5,283 nucleotides of DNA from CAYVZZ01 sp964456185 (GTDB lineage Bacteria; Pseudomonadota; Gammaproteobacteria; Pseudomonadales; Alcanivoracaceae). Location of the stretch: the NCBI GenBank assembly GCA_964456185.1, contig CAYVZZ010000138.1, positions 1 through 5,283 of the forward strand. Reading direction: 5' to 3'. The notes beneath the pieces were generated by a model. The model was not told the DNA's origin. It searched no databases and worked only from the letters and a program-made list of their open reading frames with translations. This document shows, piece after piece, positions 1-5,155 of this stretch; within the stretch, counting starts at the first letter, position 1, and each line of letters opens with the position of its first letter. The position numbers and the translations under genes were made by a program.

Positions 1-21
1 TTTATTACGATACTCACTCAT
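1..21 (-). CDS. 5' end of a further gene, possibly Mu gp16/GemA-like (7 codons visible)
   Basis: ATG 21-19 overlaps the stop of the 164-aa gene as ATGA, and the visible codons read MSEYRNK. The SD is poor (GGGTTGAG just upstream), as expected for a start coupled to the preceding stop. Mu gp16 (GemA, DUF1018) proteins often begin with a short stretch of this kind before an AKIHIAKK-type helix, and they commonly occur in this part of Mu-like early regions. With seven residues visible, this identity is only a guess from position. The start itself is well supported by the overlap pattern of the operon. Confidence 0.5.
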
Positions 22-512
22 GGCTCAACCCGTTTTTTGATGATTTGACCGCTTGCATCAATCTCGATCCCCATAGACTTCATTTGGCGGCGATAGGCGG
101 CGTTGTTGTCCTCTCTGGATTCGTGGCGCGTTGTTGAGGTGGCCGGGATGCTTGATGGTTGCTGTGGGTATTGCTCCATTAATGAGGTAACGACCTGCTG
201 GAGGTAGCGGTGGTTCTTCATTGGTTTGGCGGTTGGTTTGTTTCGGATGCTCTCGACTGTTTCAAGCATGGCTACAGATAATGTGTCATGGTCTTTGGTA
301 AGTGATAGTGCATCTTGGGCGAGCGTCAGCGTTCGACTTAACGATAGGTCGCGTTTGTGTGGCCGAAAAAGCGTTAAATAAGTCAATAAGGCGCGATTCA
401 TTTTTGGGCTTAAACGGCTAATTAAAGCCAATAGCTCACGACCTGATTCGTCTTCCATCATGGACACCAGGTCTAAGCGTGAATGACATGTTGGGCATCG
501 ACCTATGTTCAT
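18..512 (-). CDS. Phage protein with N-terminal CxxC motif, possibly replication-associated (164 aa)
   Basis: The N-terminus RCPTCHSRLDL carries C6 and C9, followed by ESGRELLALISRLSPKMNRA (23-42) and LLTYLTLFRPHKRDLSLSRT (42-61). This pattern of one CxxC pair, a helical part and the LFRPxKR signature resembles a domain I recall in phage proteins encoded near replication genes. No second Cys pair is visible, so metal binding is uncertain and would need His residues or dimerisation. Residues about 92-133 look disordered (QQPSSIPATSTTRHESREDN). The C-terminus (QMKSMGIEIDASGQIIKKR) may form a small contact motif. ATG 512 overlaps the preceding stop as ATGA. The SD is weak (GGTG or AGAG), so expression probably depends on reinitiation. 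The stop overlaps the next start as ATGA at 21-18. Confidence 0.82.
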   Translation of the reverse strand: MNIGRCPTCHSRLDLVSMMEDESGRELLALISRLSPKMNRALLTYLTLFRPHKRDLSLSRTLTLAQDALSLTKDHDTLSVAMLETVESIRNKPTAKPMKNHRYLQQVVTSLMEQYPQQPSSIPATSTTRHESREDNNAAYRRQMKSMGIEIDASGQIIKKRVEP

Positions 513-739
513 TTCTCTATCACCGACACATCGGATTTTGCCGCCAAATTGTAATCGTGTGGCGGACCAAAATGACGACCAAACAACCGCCGTTCCAAGT
601 CACGCAGGACGTTTTCCTGATTCATGGATAACGCTTCAAGGTTGCGAATGACCGGCAAGAATTTGTGGCGCTCCCAAGACGACAAATCGCGTCCCACCGC
701 TTCATCAAAAATGGCTTCGACTCGCTCGTTTGGTGTCAT
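509..739 (-). CDS. Small helical phage protein with a WERxxFLxxIRNxxxLSxxQ motif (76 aa)
   Basis: The protein reads as two or three helices. The segment SSWERHKFLPVIRNLEALSM (20-39), followed by NQENVLRDLERRLFG, resembles a short module I recall in small phage proteins, with W-E, then F-L, then L-S-x-x-Q-x-x-V-L. No biochemical function is known to me. The C-terminus (GPPHDYNLAAKSDVSVIEK) appears flexible. A GTG at 748 is in frame but overlaps the SD. ATG 739 is preferred, with GAGG (751-748) 8 bases upstream. The gene begins ten bases after the DUF3164 stop and its own stop overlaps the next ATG as ATGA, so it is probably coupled to the 164-aa gene. The two may work together. Confidence 0.8.
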   Translation of the reverse strand: MTPNERVEAIFDEAVGRDLSSWERHKFLPVIRNLEALSMNQENVLRDLERRLFGRHFGPPHDYNLAAKSDVSVIEK

Positions 740-747
740 TTTTATCA

Positions 748-751
748 CCTC
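748..751 (-). promoter_or_regulatory. Ribosome binding site that decides the 76-aa gene start
   Basis: GAGG overlaps the DUF3164 stop (TGAGG) and lies 8 bases before ATG 739. Because it overlaps the in-frame GTG at 748, that GTG is unlikely to be the start. Confidence 0.6.
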
Positions 752-1367
752 ACACGGCAGCCAGATCTAAAGAAATTGGCGCGTACTGATCCGTTTTACC
801 AATGCGCTGGTACACGCGAATGTAGACCGCTGTGCTCGTCACCTGGATAGAGTCTTTTAACGCATCCATTGCGTTCAACCAGTCCGTATCATCGATTTCT
901 AAGCGTAACAGCTCCAGAACGGCTCCAGTTTTAATCTGCCCTTTGCTATCGGTGCGAAACGCACGATCAACAAGCGCTTTAATATTGACGTTTGCACCCT
1001 CGCTCCAGCGCGTGATGCACTGATTGATAAGCTCCTTGGCAGCCTCCAGCTCTTCGGTAAACGTGATGCGATCGGCGTAATTGCGAATAACTTTGAATTT
1101 GCCGTCATACGTGCTCACCGTGACATTGCCTTTTTTTCCGCCGAGCGTCACACCGTATCGATCCGCCGCAATATTGATTAAGTCTTCAACATCATCAAGC
1201 GCCTTATGTTTAAAGGCAGCAAGCCGACGGTTCAGTTCAAGCGCCTCTTCAACCAGCTCACGCGCCACTTGGTCGCGCAGCTTATCTTGTTCGCGAACTT
1301 GACCTTGGGGCACAAGATGGCCAGCCGAGTTCAGCATAAAACCTTCGGGAATATGGATGTCAGACAT
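750..1367 (-). CDS. DUF3164 family protein (Mu-like phage early protein)
   Basis: A 205-aa protein whose whole length matches my recollection of DUF3164, a family of about 200 aa common in the early regions of Mu-like phages and prophages. Typical parts are an N-terminal charged helical stretch (about 25-72), GNVTVSTYDGKFKVIRNYAD (80-99), the helix ELEAAKELINQCITRW (106-121), LVDRAF (132-137) and the C-terminal WLNAMDALKDSIQVTSTAVY (163-182) followed by IRVYQRIG. The biochemical role is not known to me. Homologues are sometimes labelled sulfate transporter, which does not fit here because there is no membrane segment. ATG 1367 has a full AGGAGG (1378-1373) 5 bases upstream, the strongest SD in the window, so this product may be made in quantity. 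The end (GCC GTG TGA GG) overlaps the SD of the next gene. Confidence 0.9.
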   Translation of the reverse strand: MSDIHIPEGFMLNSAGHLVPQGQVREQDKLRDQVARELVEEALELNRRLAAFKHKALDDVEDLINIAADRYGVTLGGKKGNVTVSTYDGKFKVIRNYADRITFTEELEAAKELINQCITRWSEGANVNIKALVDRAFRTDSKGQIKTGAVLELLRLEIDDTDWLNAMDALKDSIQVTSTAVYIRVYQRIGKTDQYAPISLDLAAV

Positions 1368-1372
1368 AACAA

Positions 1373-1378
1373 CCTCCT
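1373..1378 (-). promoter_or_regulatory. Consensus AGGAGG ribosome binding site of the DUF3164 gene
   Basis: AGGAGG lies 5 bases before ATG 1367 and includes the last two bases of the preceding TAG stop. It is the best match to consensus in the window. Confidence 0.8.
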
Positions 1379-1601
1379 AAGCTGTAAATGGAAATGTTTC
1401 GTTATAAATAATGGCGAGCAATTGTTGCGGATGCGCGCCAGCTAAATGATTGAGACGGGTATATTCCGGCTCGTCTATGTGATGCAATTTTTCCAATGCA
1501 TCGAGCGCACCGCTAACACAGCCCAGCATGTAGGACGTATCTTTTTTATTGACCAAATCGCGGCAGATGGGCGCAAGAATAAAAGCGGCATGTGGTGTCA
1601 T
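1377..1601 (-). CDS. Hypothetical small protein (74 aa)
   Basis: I do not recognise a family. The protein begins MTPHAAFILAPICRDL, has a probable helix at DTSYMLGCVSGALDALEKLH (21-40) and an acidic patch HIDEPEYTRL (41-50), and ends YNETFPFTA. It is small, likely helical and cytoplasmic. The same frame is open further upstream to 1883, but that part lies opposite the well-supported winged-helix gene. ATG 1601 is preferred because GGAGG (1612-1608) is exactly 6 bases upstream and the winged-helix stop is one base away. The stop TAG is part of the TTAGGAGG that serves as the SD of the DUF3164 gene. Good signals at both ends make the gene likely. Its job is unknown. Confidence 0.75.
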   Translation of the reverse strand: MTPHAAFILAPICRDLVNKKDTSYMLGCVSGALDALEKLHHIDEPEYTRLNHLAGAHPQQLLAIIYNETFPFTA

Positions 1602-1602
1602 T

Positions 1603-1941
1603 TCACACCTCCGTGAAACGTAATTGGTGAATAAGATCGGGCAATGCCAATTTACGCAACCGCGCTTCCAAGCGAAGCGAATGCATGGCGCGACGCCGCA
1701 AAAACCGGCAGCAAGTTTCCAGCTCTTCATTGCTAGACGCCATGAAATAGCCGCTTTTGGGTGTGGCACAAATCGAGTAACCCGCTTCGCGCAAATCGCT
1801 AATAATGTGGCGCACTCGTCGGTCATTAAGGTGTGTCTGCAAGGCCAGCTGACGAACACCAACACCTTTCGATGCACCCACATGATGGCGCAACACCCTC
1901 AGTAGCACTTGCTGTTCACGATCAGATGTATGAATCGTCAT
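1603..1941 (-). CDS. Winged-helix DNA-binding protein (112 aa)
   Basis: Residues about 8-68 read as a winged helix. The first helix is REQQVLLRVLRHHVG, the helix-turn-helix is VGVRQLALQTHLNDRRVRHI (27-46) continuing into ISDLREAGY, and the wing is ICATPKSGYFMAS (57-69). A second helical part, rich in Arg and Leu (ELETCCRFLRRRAMHSLRLE, 73-92), follows and may help dimerise or bind DNA. Small proteins of this plan are common in phage early regions as regulators or replication accessories, and the target here cannot be told. I chose ATG 1941 because GAGG (1951-1948) is 6 bases upstream and it forms an ATGA overlap with the preceding gene. A start at 1971 would lie far inside that gene and lacks a clear SD. 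The last codons (ACG GAG GTG TGA) carry the SD of the next gene. Confidence 0.85.
   Translation of the reverse strand: MTIHTSDREQQVLLRVLRHHVGASKGVGVRQLALQTHLNDRRVRHIISDLREAGYSICATPKSGYFMASSNEELETCCRFLRRRAMHSLRLEARLRKLALPDLIHQLRFTEV
1608..1612 (-). promoter_or_regulatory. Ribosome binding site that decides the 74-aa gene start
   Basis: GGAGG lies 6 bases before ATG 1601, within the last codons of the winged-helix gene. It separates the true start from the longer open frame that runs upstream on the same strand. Confidence 0.75.
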
Positions 1942-2258
1942 GACACACCTCGATTGGACTTGCCTGGCCAAGGAATAATTTGAGAACCTCGAATGCGCCG
2001 CACTCGCTTTTTGCTTGCAGGCGGTTCGGATTGCAGTCGTTCAATCAGGTCGTAACGACCGAGTCGCTCCATTTCTCGTTGTGCCTTTTCGCTAACCGCG
2101 CGCTGCTTCACCAGCAATGGACGGTGCGTGCTGTTAAAAATGCGTTTAATGTGCTCTCTTGGCGCATGAATAAAAGCCGAAAACGGCATGTACCGACGAA
2201 TGTCGTAGGCGCAATAAAAATCGCCCCAATAATCCAACTCTGCATCAGAAATACGCAT
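1938..2258 (-). CDS. Hypothetical small phage protein with a basic C-terminal tail (106 aa)
   Basis: I do not assign a family. The N-terminal part is aromatic (ELDYWGDFYCAYDIRRYMPF, residues 7-26), the middle has PLLVKQRAVSEKAQREMERL (47-66), likely helical, and the tail is strongly basic (KKRVRRIRG, 83-91), which could contact nucleic acid. There is no signal peptide or membrane segment. The ATG at 2258 lies one base after the ATPase stop, and AGGGGG is 6 bases upstream. The stop overlaps the next gene's ATG as ATGA. Its position directly after the ATPase gene suggests an accessory role in transposition or early takeover, but that is inferred from position alone. The conserved operon fit makes it very likely a real gene. 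Confidence 0.8.
   Translation of the reverse strand: MRISDAELDYWGDFYCAYDIRRYMPFSAFIHAPREHIKRIFNSTHRPLLVKQRAVSEKAQREMERLGRYDLIERLQSEPPASKKRVRRIRGSQIIPWPGKSNRGVS
1948..1951 (-). promoter_or_regulatory. Ribosome binding site that decides the winged-helix start
   Basis: GAGG, within CGAGGTG, lies 6 bases before ATG 1941 and inside the end of the 106-aa gene. It favours 1941 over the longer in-frame start at 1971. Confidence 0.65.
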
Positions 2259-2259
2259 G

Positions 2260-3390
2260 TCATACCCCCTTGATCAAATCGGGTGTTAAGGTTGGAATAC
2301 CCAGTCGCGCCGCCTCATTCATAGCGCACGTCAACACGTTGTGAATCGCAAGCGGATAAAGCAACGAGTAGCGACCATTACTGCCGGTTAACTTCGTTCG
2401 CAACGCCTCAATAGCCGACTCCGAGAGCAAATCGGGATTCAAGCCAGACAACTTAAAGCGATGGGTTAAATAAGGCTCAAGTTCATTGTCCAAAGGACGC
2501 AACCAAATCACCTCACATCGCTGCACAATCTCTCGCACCGACGGGTTGCGTTCATCAAGACGCTGTGCCAATTCGGGTTGACCAATCAGCACCACGCTCA
2601 ATAATTTGTTAAACCCGTCCTCTAACTCATAAAAGCGTTTCAAGTGCTTCAAAGTAGGAACCGGCAAACCATGCGCCTCCTCAATCAACAGCACATGCTT
2701 GTTTCCCGCACGGCTACTTTCCGTCAGCGCTTTGTGAGCCTGGCGAAAGCGCGCCTCACTTGAAATGCGCAGCTTCTCGTCTGGCGCGATAGCATTCATG
2801 ATGGCCTCGGCAATTTGCGCCGCCTTCAACGTCTTACCCTTCTTATCGTCCGACTCCATGCCCAGCACATAGGGCTGAATCAGCGTCACCTCTGACGCAT
2901 CATTCAAAGCCCACTGCTCCAAGTCACGTCGTAGCGTACTTTTACCAGCGCCCGACTCACCGACGATGGCAGAAAAGCCGCCATGACGTGCCACCGCGCG
3001 CAAACTCTCACGCACATAGCGAGCATCTCGACTGAGAAAAACCTCATCAGCATTTCGCGGATCTGAAAACGGATCACGAAAAATGCTAAAAGCCCGCTTT
3101 GCCTCTGGCGTTAAGGTGTGTTTTTTTAGTAACATAGTTAACTCCTGCTTTTCTTCTTGGTTGGTTGAAACAGTGGGGGCGACGCCCTGGCTCACCAGGG
3201 CGTCATCTTTTTCAGGGAAATCAACACCCAAAAAAGCCGCGATCTGTTTTTTTAATTCATGCTTGTTTAATCGCACCGGCCAATAACCGTGATTCACCAT
3301 CTGTGTGACAGATGATCGGCTCACGCCTAGTGCATCGGCCAGTTGCGCGTGAGTCACCTTTCGTTCGGCTAACACCTGTTTTAAATTCAC
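2260..3390 (-). CDS. MuB-like transposition ATPase: N-terminal HTH plus AAA domain
   Basis: A 376-aa protein expected to bind DNA with ATP, choose the target and stimulate the transposase, as MuB does. Residues 3-35 form an XRE/lambda-repressor-type helix-turn-helix (THAQLADALGVSRSSVTQMV). Residues about 58-85 are a polar linker. The AAA/ExeA-like domain starts near residue 90 (FSIFRDPF). Walker A is GESGAGKST (144-152). The Walker B position reads VLLIEEAH (233-240), with E237 where most relatives have D. The segment VVLIGQPEL (267-275) fits sensor 1, and R291 is a possible arginine finger. The start is GTG 3390, with GGGAGG 6 bases upstream, overlapping the transposase stop as GTGA. The next gene starts one base after the stop. 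An internal SD and ATG at codon 86 could start a second, AAA-only product of 291 aa. HTH plus AAA is also the architecture of MuB, which makes the assignment firm at family level. Confidence 0.92.
   Translation of the reverse strand: MNLKQVLAERKVTHAQLADALGVSRSSVTQMVNHGYWPVRLNKHELKKQIAAFLGVDFPEKDDALVSQGVAPTVSTNQEEKQELTMLLKKHTLTPEAKRAFSIFRDPFSDPRNADEVFLSRDARYVRESLRAVARHGGFSAIVGESGAGKSTLRRDLEQWALNDASEVTLIQPYVLGMESDDKKGKTLKAAQIAEAIMNAIAPDEKLRISSEARFRQAHKALTESSRAGNKHVLLIEEAHGLPVPTLKHLKRFYELEDGFNKLLSVVLIGQPELAQRLDERNPSVREIVQRCEVIWLRPLDNELEPYLTHRFKLSGLNPDLLSESAIEALRTKLTGSNGRYSLLYPLAIHNVLTCAMNEAARLGIPTLTPDLIKGV
3121..3127 (-). other. A7 run, possible slippage or -1 frameshift site
   Basis: In the sense strand, codons 88-90 of the ATPase read CTA AAA AAA, giving the heptamer A AAA AAA in the reading frame, a pattern able to support -1 slippage. 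The internal AGGAG lies 14 bases upstream, near the range in which an SD-like sequence stimulates -1 frameshifting in dnaX. A -1 shift would end at TAG after 11 codons, leaving an HTH-plus-linker protein of roughly 100 aa. I see no strong downstream stem, so function is only a possibility. Confidence 0.25.
3133..3146 (-). promoter_or_regulatory. Possible internal ribosome binding site and ATG inside the ATPase gene
   Basis: AGGAG at 3146-3142 is followed by six bases (TTAACT) and an in-frame ATG at 3135-3133, which is codon 86. The site sits at the boundary between the linker and the AAA domain. Translation from here would give a 291-aa protein (3135 to 2260) beginning MLLKKHTLTPEAKRAF, without the helix-turn-helix. 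The match and spacing are as good as those at the true gene starts of this operon. Use of the site is inferred. Confidence 0.5.
3181..3204. repeat. Perfect 10-bp inverted repeat (hairpin) in the ATPase linker region
   Basis: The arms GACGCCCTGG (3181-3190) and CCAGGGCGTC (3195-3204) are perfectly complementary around a 4-base loop (CTCA on the plus strand, TGAG in the mRNA). The stem is GC-rich and should be stable as RNA. On the plus strand it is followed by ATCTTTTT, so it resembles a rho-independent terminator for antisense transcription. In the sense mRNA it lies 34 bases before the internal SD. It encodes the linker residues DALVSQGV, so it is inside a gene and not at an operon end. Confidence 0.7.
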
Positions 3391-5153
3391 GCCTCACCTC
3401 CCTTCACAGCGCGCAACGCCGTTGCACCAGAACGCAACTGATCAGCGATACCACCTAATGCATCCTCTTTCACGCCTTCGGGGTAACGTTGTGATAGCCA
3501 ATCGTAATGATGCGGAGACCAAACATCGCCCAACACATCAGCGAGCTTCTTGGCTGCATCAAACAGCGGCAAAGTCGCACTTTCGATCTGTGGTAAATTC
3601 AACGAATGTTCGGTGCCACGGCTGGGCAGGTAAGAGGGCAAATCTGACTGCTCAATGTTTGCCATTGGATTGATTTCGCCATTCATGATTGGCGTTTTGT
3701 GTTTGCGTTTGGCGGCAGCTTCTTCCAGCGTGTCGGCACTCATTGCCAACAGTTCAAGTGACTTTCGATTGCGCTCCAAGATAGTATCGCCGGTGGATTT
3801 ATACTCTTCACCAATCTGAGCGGCCGTTTCAAAAAACCCAAAATCTGTCTTTTGTTCGGGCAACAACGTAAAGCGTTGCTCATTACCTTTGTCATCTTCA
3901 CGCAACACAATGCATGCATCTTCTTGCCAGGCATTGCTCGCCACCATCACCGTGTCACCCACAAACACCTCCGGCACATCCTTCACCGAATAAGTGCGCG
4001 AGTTGAAGCGAATCTCCAAGTGCTGATCCACCTTGCGAGTTTCCATTGCACTCACAGAAATCGCTCGCATCACATCAGCGGATGGTGCCAACACCAACTG
4101 ATCCTCATTAATGCGTTGCCATGCCTCATAACGTGTCATGCCGTGCCGAGAATGCAGCCGTGTGCCATTAAACCAACGCATCCACGCCCAAGCTTGCTCA
4201 TTAATTTGCTCAAGCGATGTCAGTGGTTTATTTAATAAAGCCAAGCGGTGTTCAAAGCTCCGCTCAACCATATCGTTCGCCTTTTCCACTTGGCCTTTCG
4301 CACGCGGATGACCCGGCACATTCACCTGCAGCCGTACATCCAGATGCCGGCACAAGTTTCTAAAAACAGCACCCGTATTAGCGCTACCCGGATCAACCAT
4401 CACCATCTCGGGAATACCCTGGAACGGATCGCCATGCCCCTTGGGCTGACTCGCACCAATGAACGCATCCACCAAATTCTTGCCGCTCTCCGCGCCCAGC
4501 ACGTAATGCACATAAATCAGGCCCGATGCATGATCTGTCACCACGTAGCGCCAAACCCGCTCTTTCTCGATCTTGCGAATATTTGCCGGTTTGTTTTTGT
4601 AAAACACCTTTTCATCCATCACCTGCAACCCCAACCCGTTATCGGTCGGCAGGTAATAAAGCACACACAGCGACGGATCAATTTGCCAAAGCTGGTTGGG
4701 ATAAGCGGTTTTTAGATGCGCCGCAGGCTCAGGGGCGGCCAATTGGTCAGGGTGTAGCCGATACGCATGCAACGCACGAGAAATAGCAGACAGTGATAAC
4801 AAGCGCAGCTCGCCCGTTTCTTCATCCACGCGTCCTGCCATAATCTTGCCGTCAGCACGCAACGTCTCCACCGCCATCTCCAAACTGGGCAAGCGCTTGG
4901 CATTGGCGCGCGTGGCCTCCTTGAAATACATCGCAATCAGCTGCGCCTCTTCAAAGCGCAAGCTGAGCTTGCCCGCATCGCCTCGCTTCTTGCGAGAGCG
5001 CCCCACCAACTCACGACGCCAGCGATACACCGTCTGCTTGCTCACCTTAAGTTGATCGGCGCAGGCCTGCCACAAAGGCTGCTTCTCGCAATGCCTCGCC
5101 TGCTCCACACGCTGCAGTGTGTGCATCACAGCCTGCATCTGCAAAGGCGTCAT
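3387..5153 (-). CDS. Mu-like DDE (DD35E) transposase, MuA/BcepMu-type
   Basis: A transposase of 588 aa expected to bind the element ends, nick them and join them to target DNA. Residues about 25-48 form a helix-turn-helix (ADQLKVSKQTVYRWRREL) for end binding. The integrase-type (rve) catalytic core spans about 150-335. Its likely triad is D159 (in WQIDPS), D254 (in MVDPGSANTG) and E290 (in GHPRAKGQVEKAND), with 35 residues between the last two. Residues about 375-425 (LEIRFNSRTYSV, then FVGDTVMV) resemble the beta-barrel found after the core in Mu-type transposases. The C-terminal tail probably contacts the ATPase, as in MuA. I chose ATG 5153 because GGGAGG at 5166-5161 lies 7 bases upstream. 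ATG 5156 (4 bases) is the alternative, and ATG 5168 includes the SD itself and is unlikely. The gene ends in a GTGA overlap with the ATPase gene. No catalytic residue seems missing. Confidence 0.95.
   Translation of the reverse strand: MTPLQMQAVMHTLQRVEQARHCEKQPLWQACADQLKVSKQTVYRWRRELVGRSRKKRGDAGKLSLRFEEAQLIAMYFKEATRANAKRLPSLEMAVETLRADGKIMAGRVDEETGELRLLSLSAISRALHAYRLHPDQLAAPEPAAHLKTAYPNQLWQIDPSLCVLYYLPTDNGLGLQVMDEKVFYKNKPANIRKIEKERVWRYVVTDHASGLIYVHYVLGAESGKNLVDAFIGASQPKGHGDPFQGIPEMVMVDPGSANTGAVFRNLCRHLDVRLQVNVPGHPRAKGQVEKANDMVERSFEHRLALLNKPLTSLEQINEQAWAWMRWFNGTRLHSRHGMTRYEAWQRINEDQLVLAPSADVMRAISVSAMETRKVDQHLEIRFNSRTYSVKDVPEVFVGDTVMVASNAWQEDACIVLREDDKGNEQRFTLLPEQKTDFGFFETAAQIGEEYKSTGDTILERNRKSLELLAMSADTLEEAAAKRKHKTPIMNGEINPMANIEQSDLPSYLPSRGTEHSLNLPQIESATLPLFDAAKKLADVLGDVWSPHHYDWLSQRYPEGVKEDALGGIADQLRSGATALRAVKGGEA
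3397..3402 (-). promoter_or_regulatory. Ribosome binding site for the GTG start of the ATPase gene
   Basis: GGGAGG lies 6 bases before GTG 3390, inside the last transposase codons (AAG GGA GGT GAG GCG TGA). Its position supports the non-ATG start and the GTGA overlap. Confidence 0.75.
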
Positions 5154-5155
5154 CA

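Noticed and set aside
483..497. CPTCH as a heme-binding CxxCH motif in the 164-aa protein
   Set aside because: There is no signal peptide to carry the protein to the periplasm, and the surrounding residues fit a small metal-site or structural CxxC better than a c-type cytochrome.
1602..1883. Upstream extension of the 74-aa gene to a 168-aa frame
   Set aside because: The extension lies over the winged-helix gene in another frame, while the good SD is at 1612-1608 for ATG 1601.
3298..3314. 7-bp inverted repeat (CATCTGT, 3-base loop, ACAGATG) in the HTH codons of the ATPase, a possible operator
   Set aside because: A repeat of this size is expected roughly 0.3 times per fixed spacing in a window this long, and it lies within coding sequence under constraint, so it is not distinguishable from chance.
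3852..4235. Plus-strand open frame of 127 codons
   Set aside because: It is antisense to the transposase beta-barrel region, with no recognisable domain and a composition typical of reverse-strand shadows.
4248..4715. Plus-strand open frame of 155 codons
   Set aside because: It lies entirely opposite the catalytic part of the transposase, where the conserved D, D and E motifs are on the minus strand. The translation is rich in His, Ile and Arg with no domain, as expected of a shadow frame.
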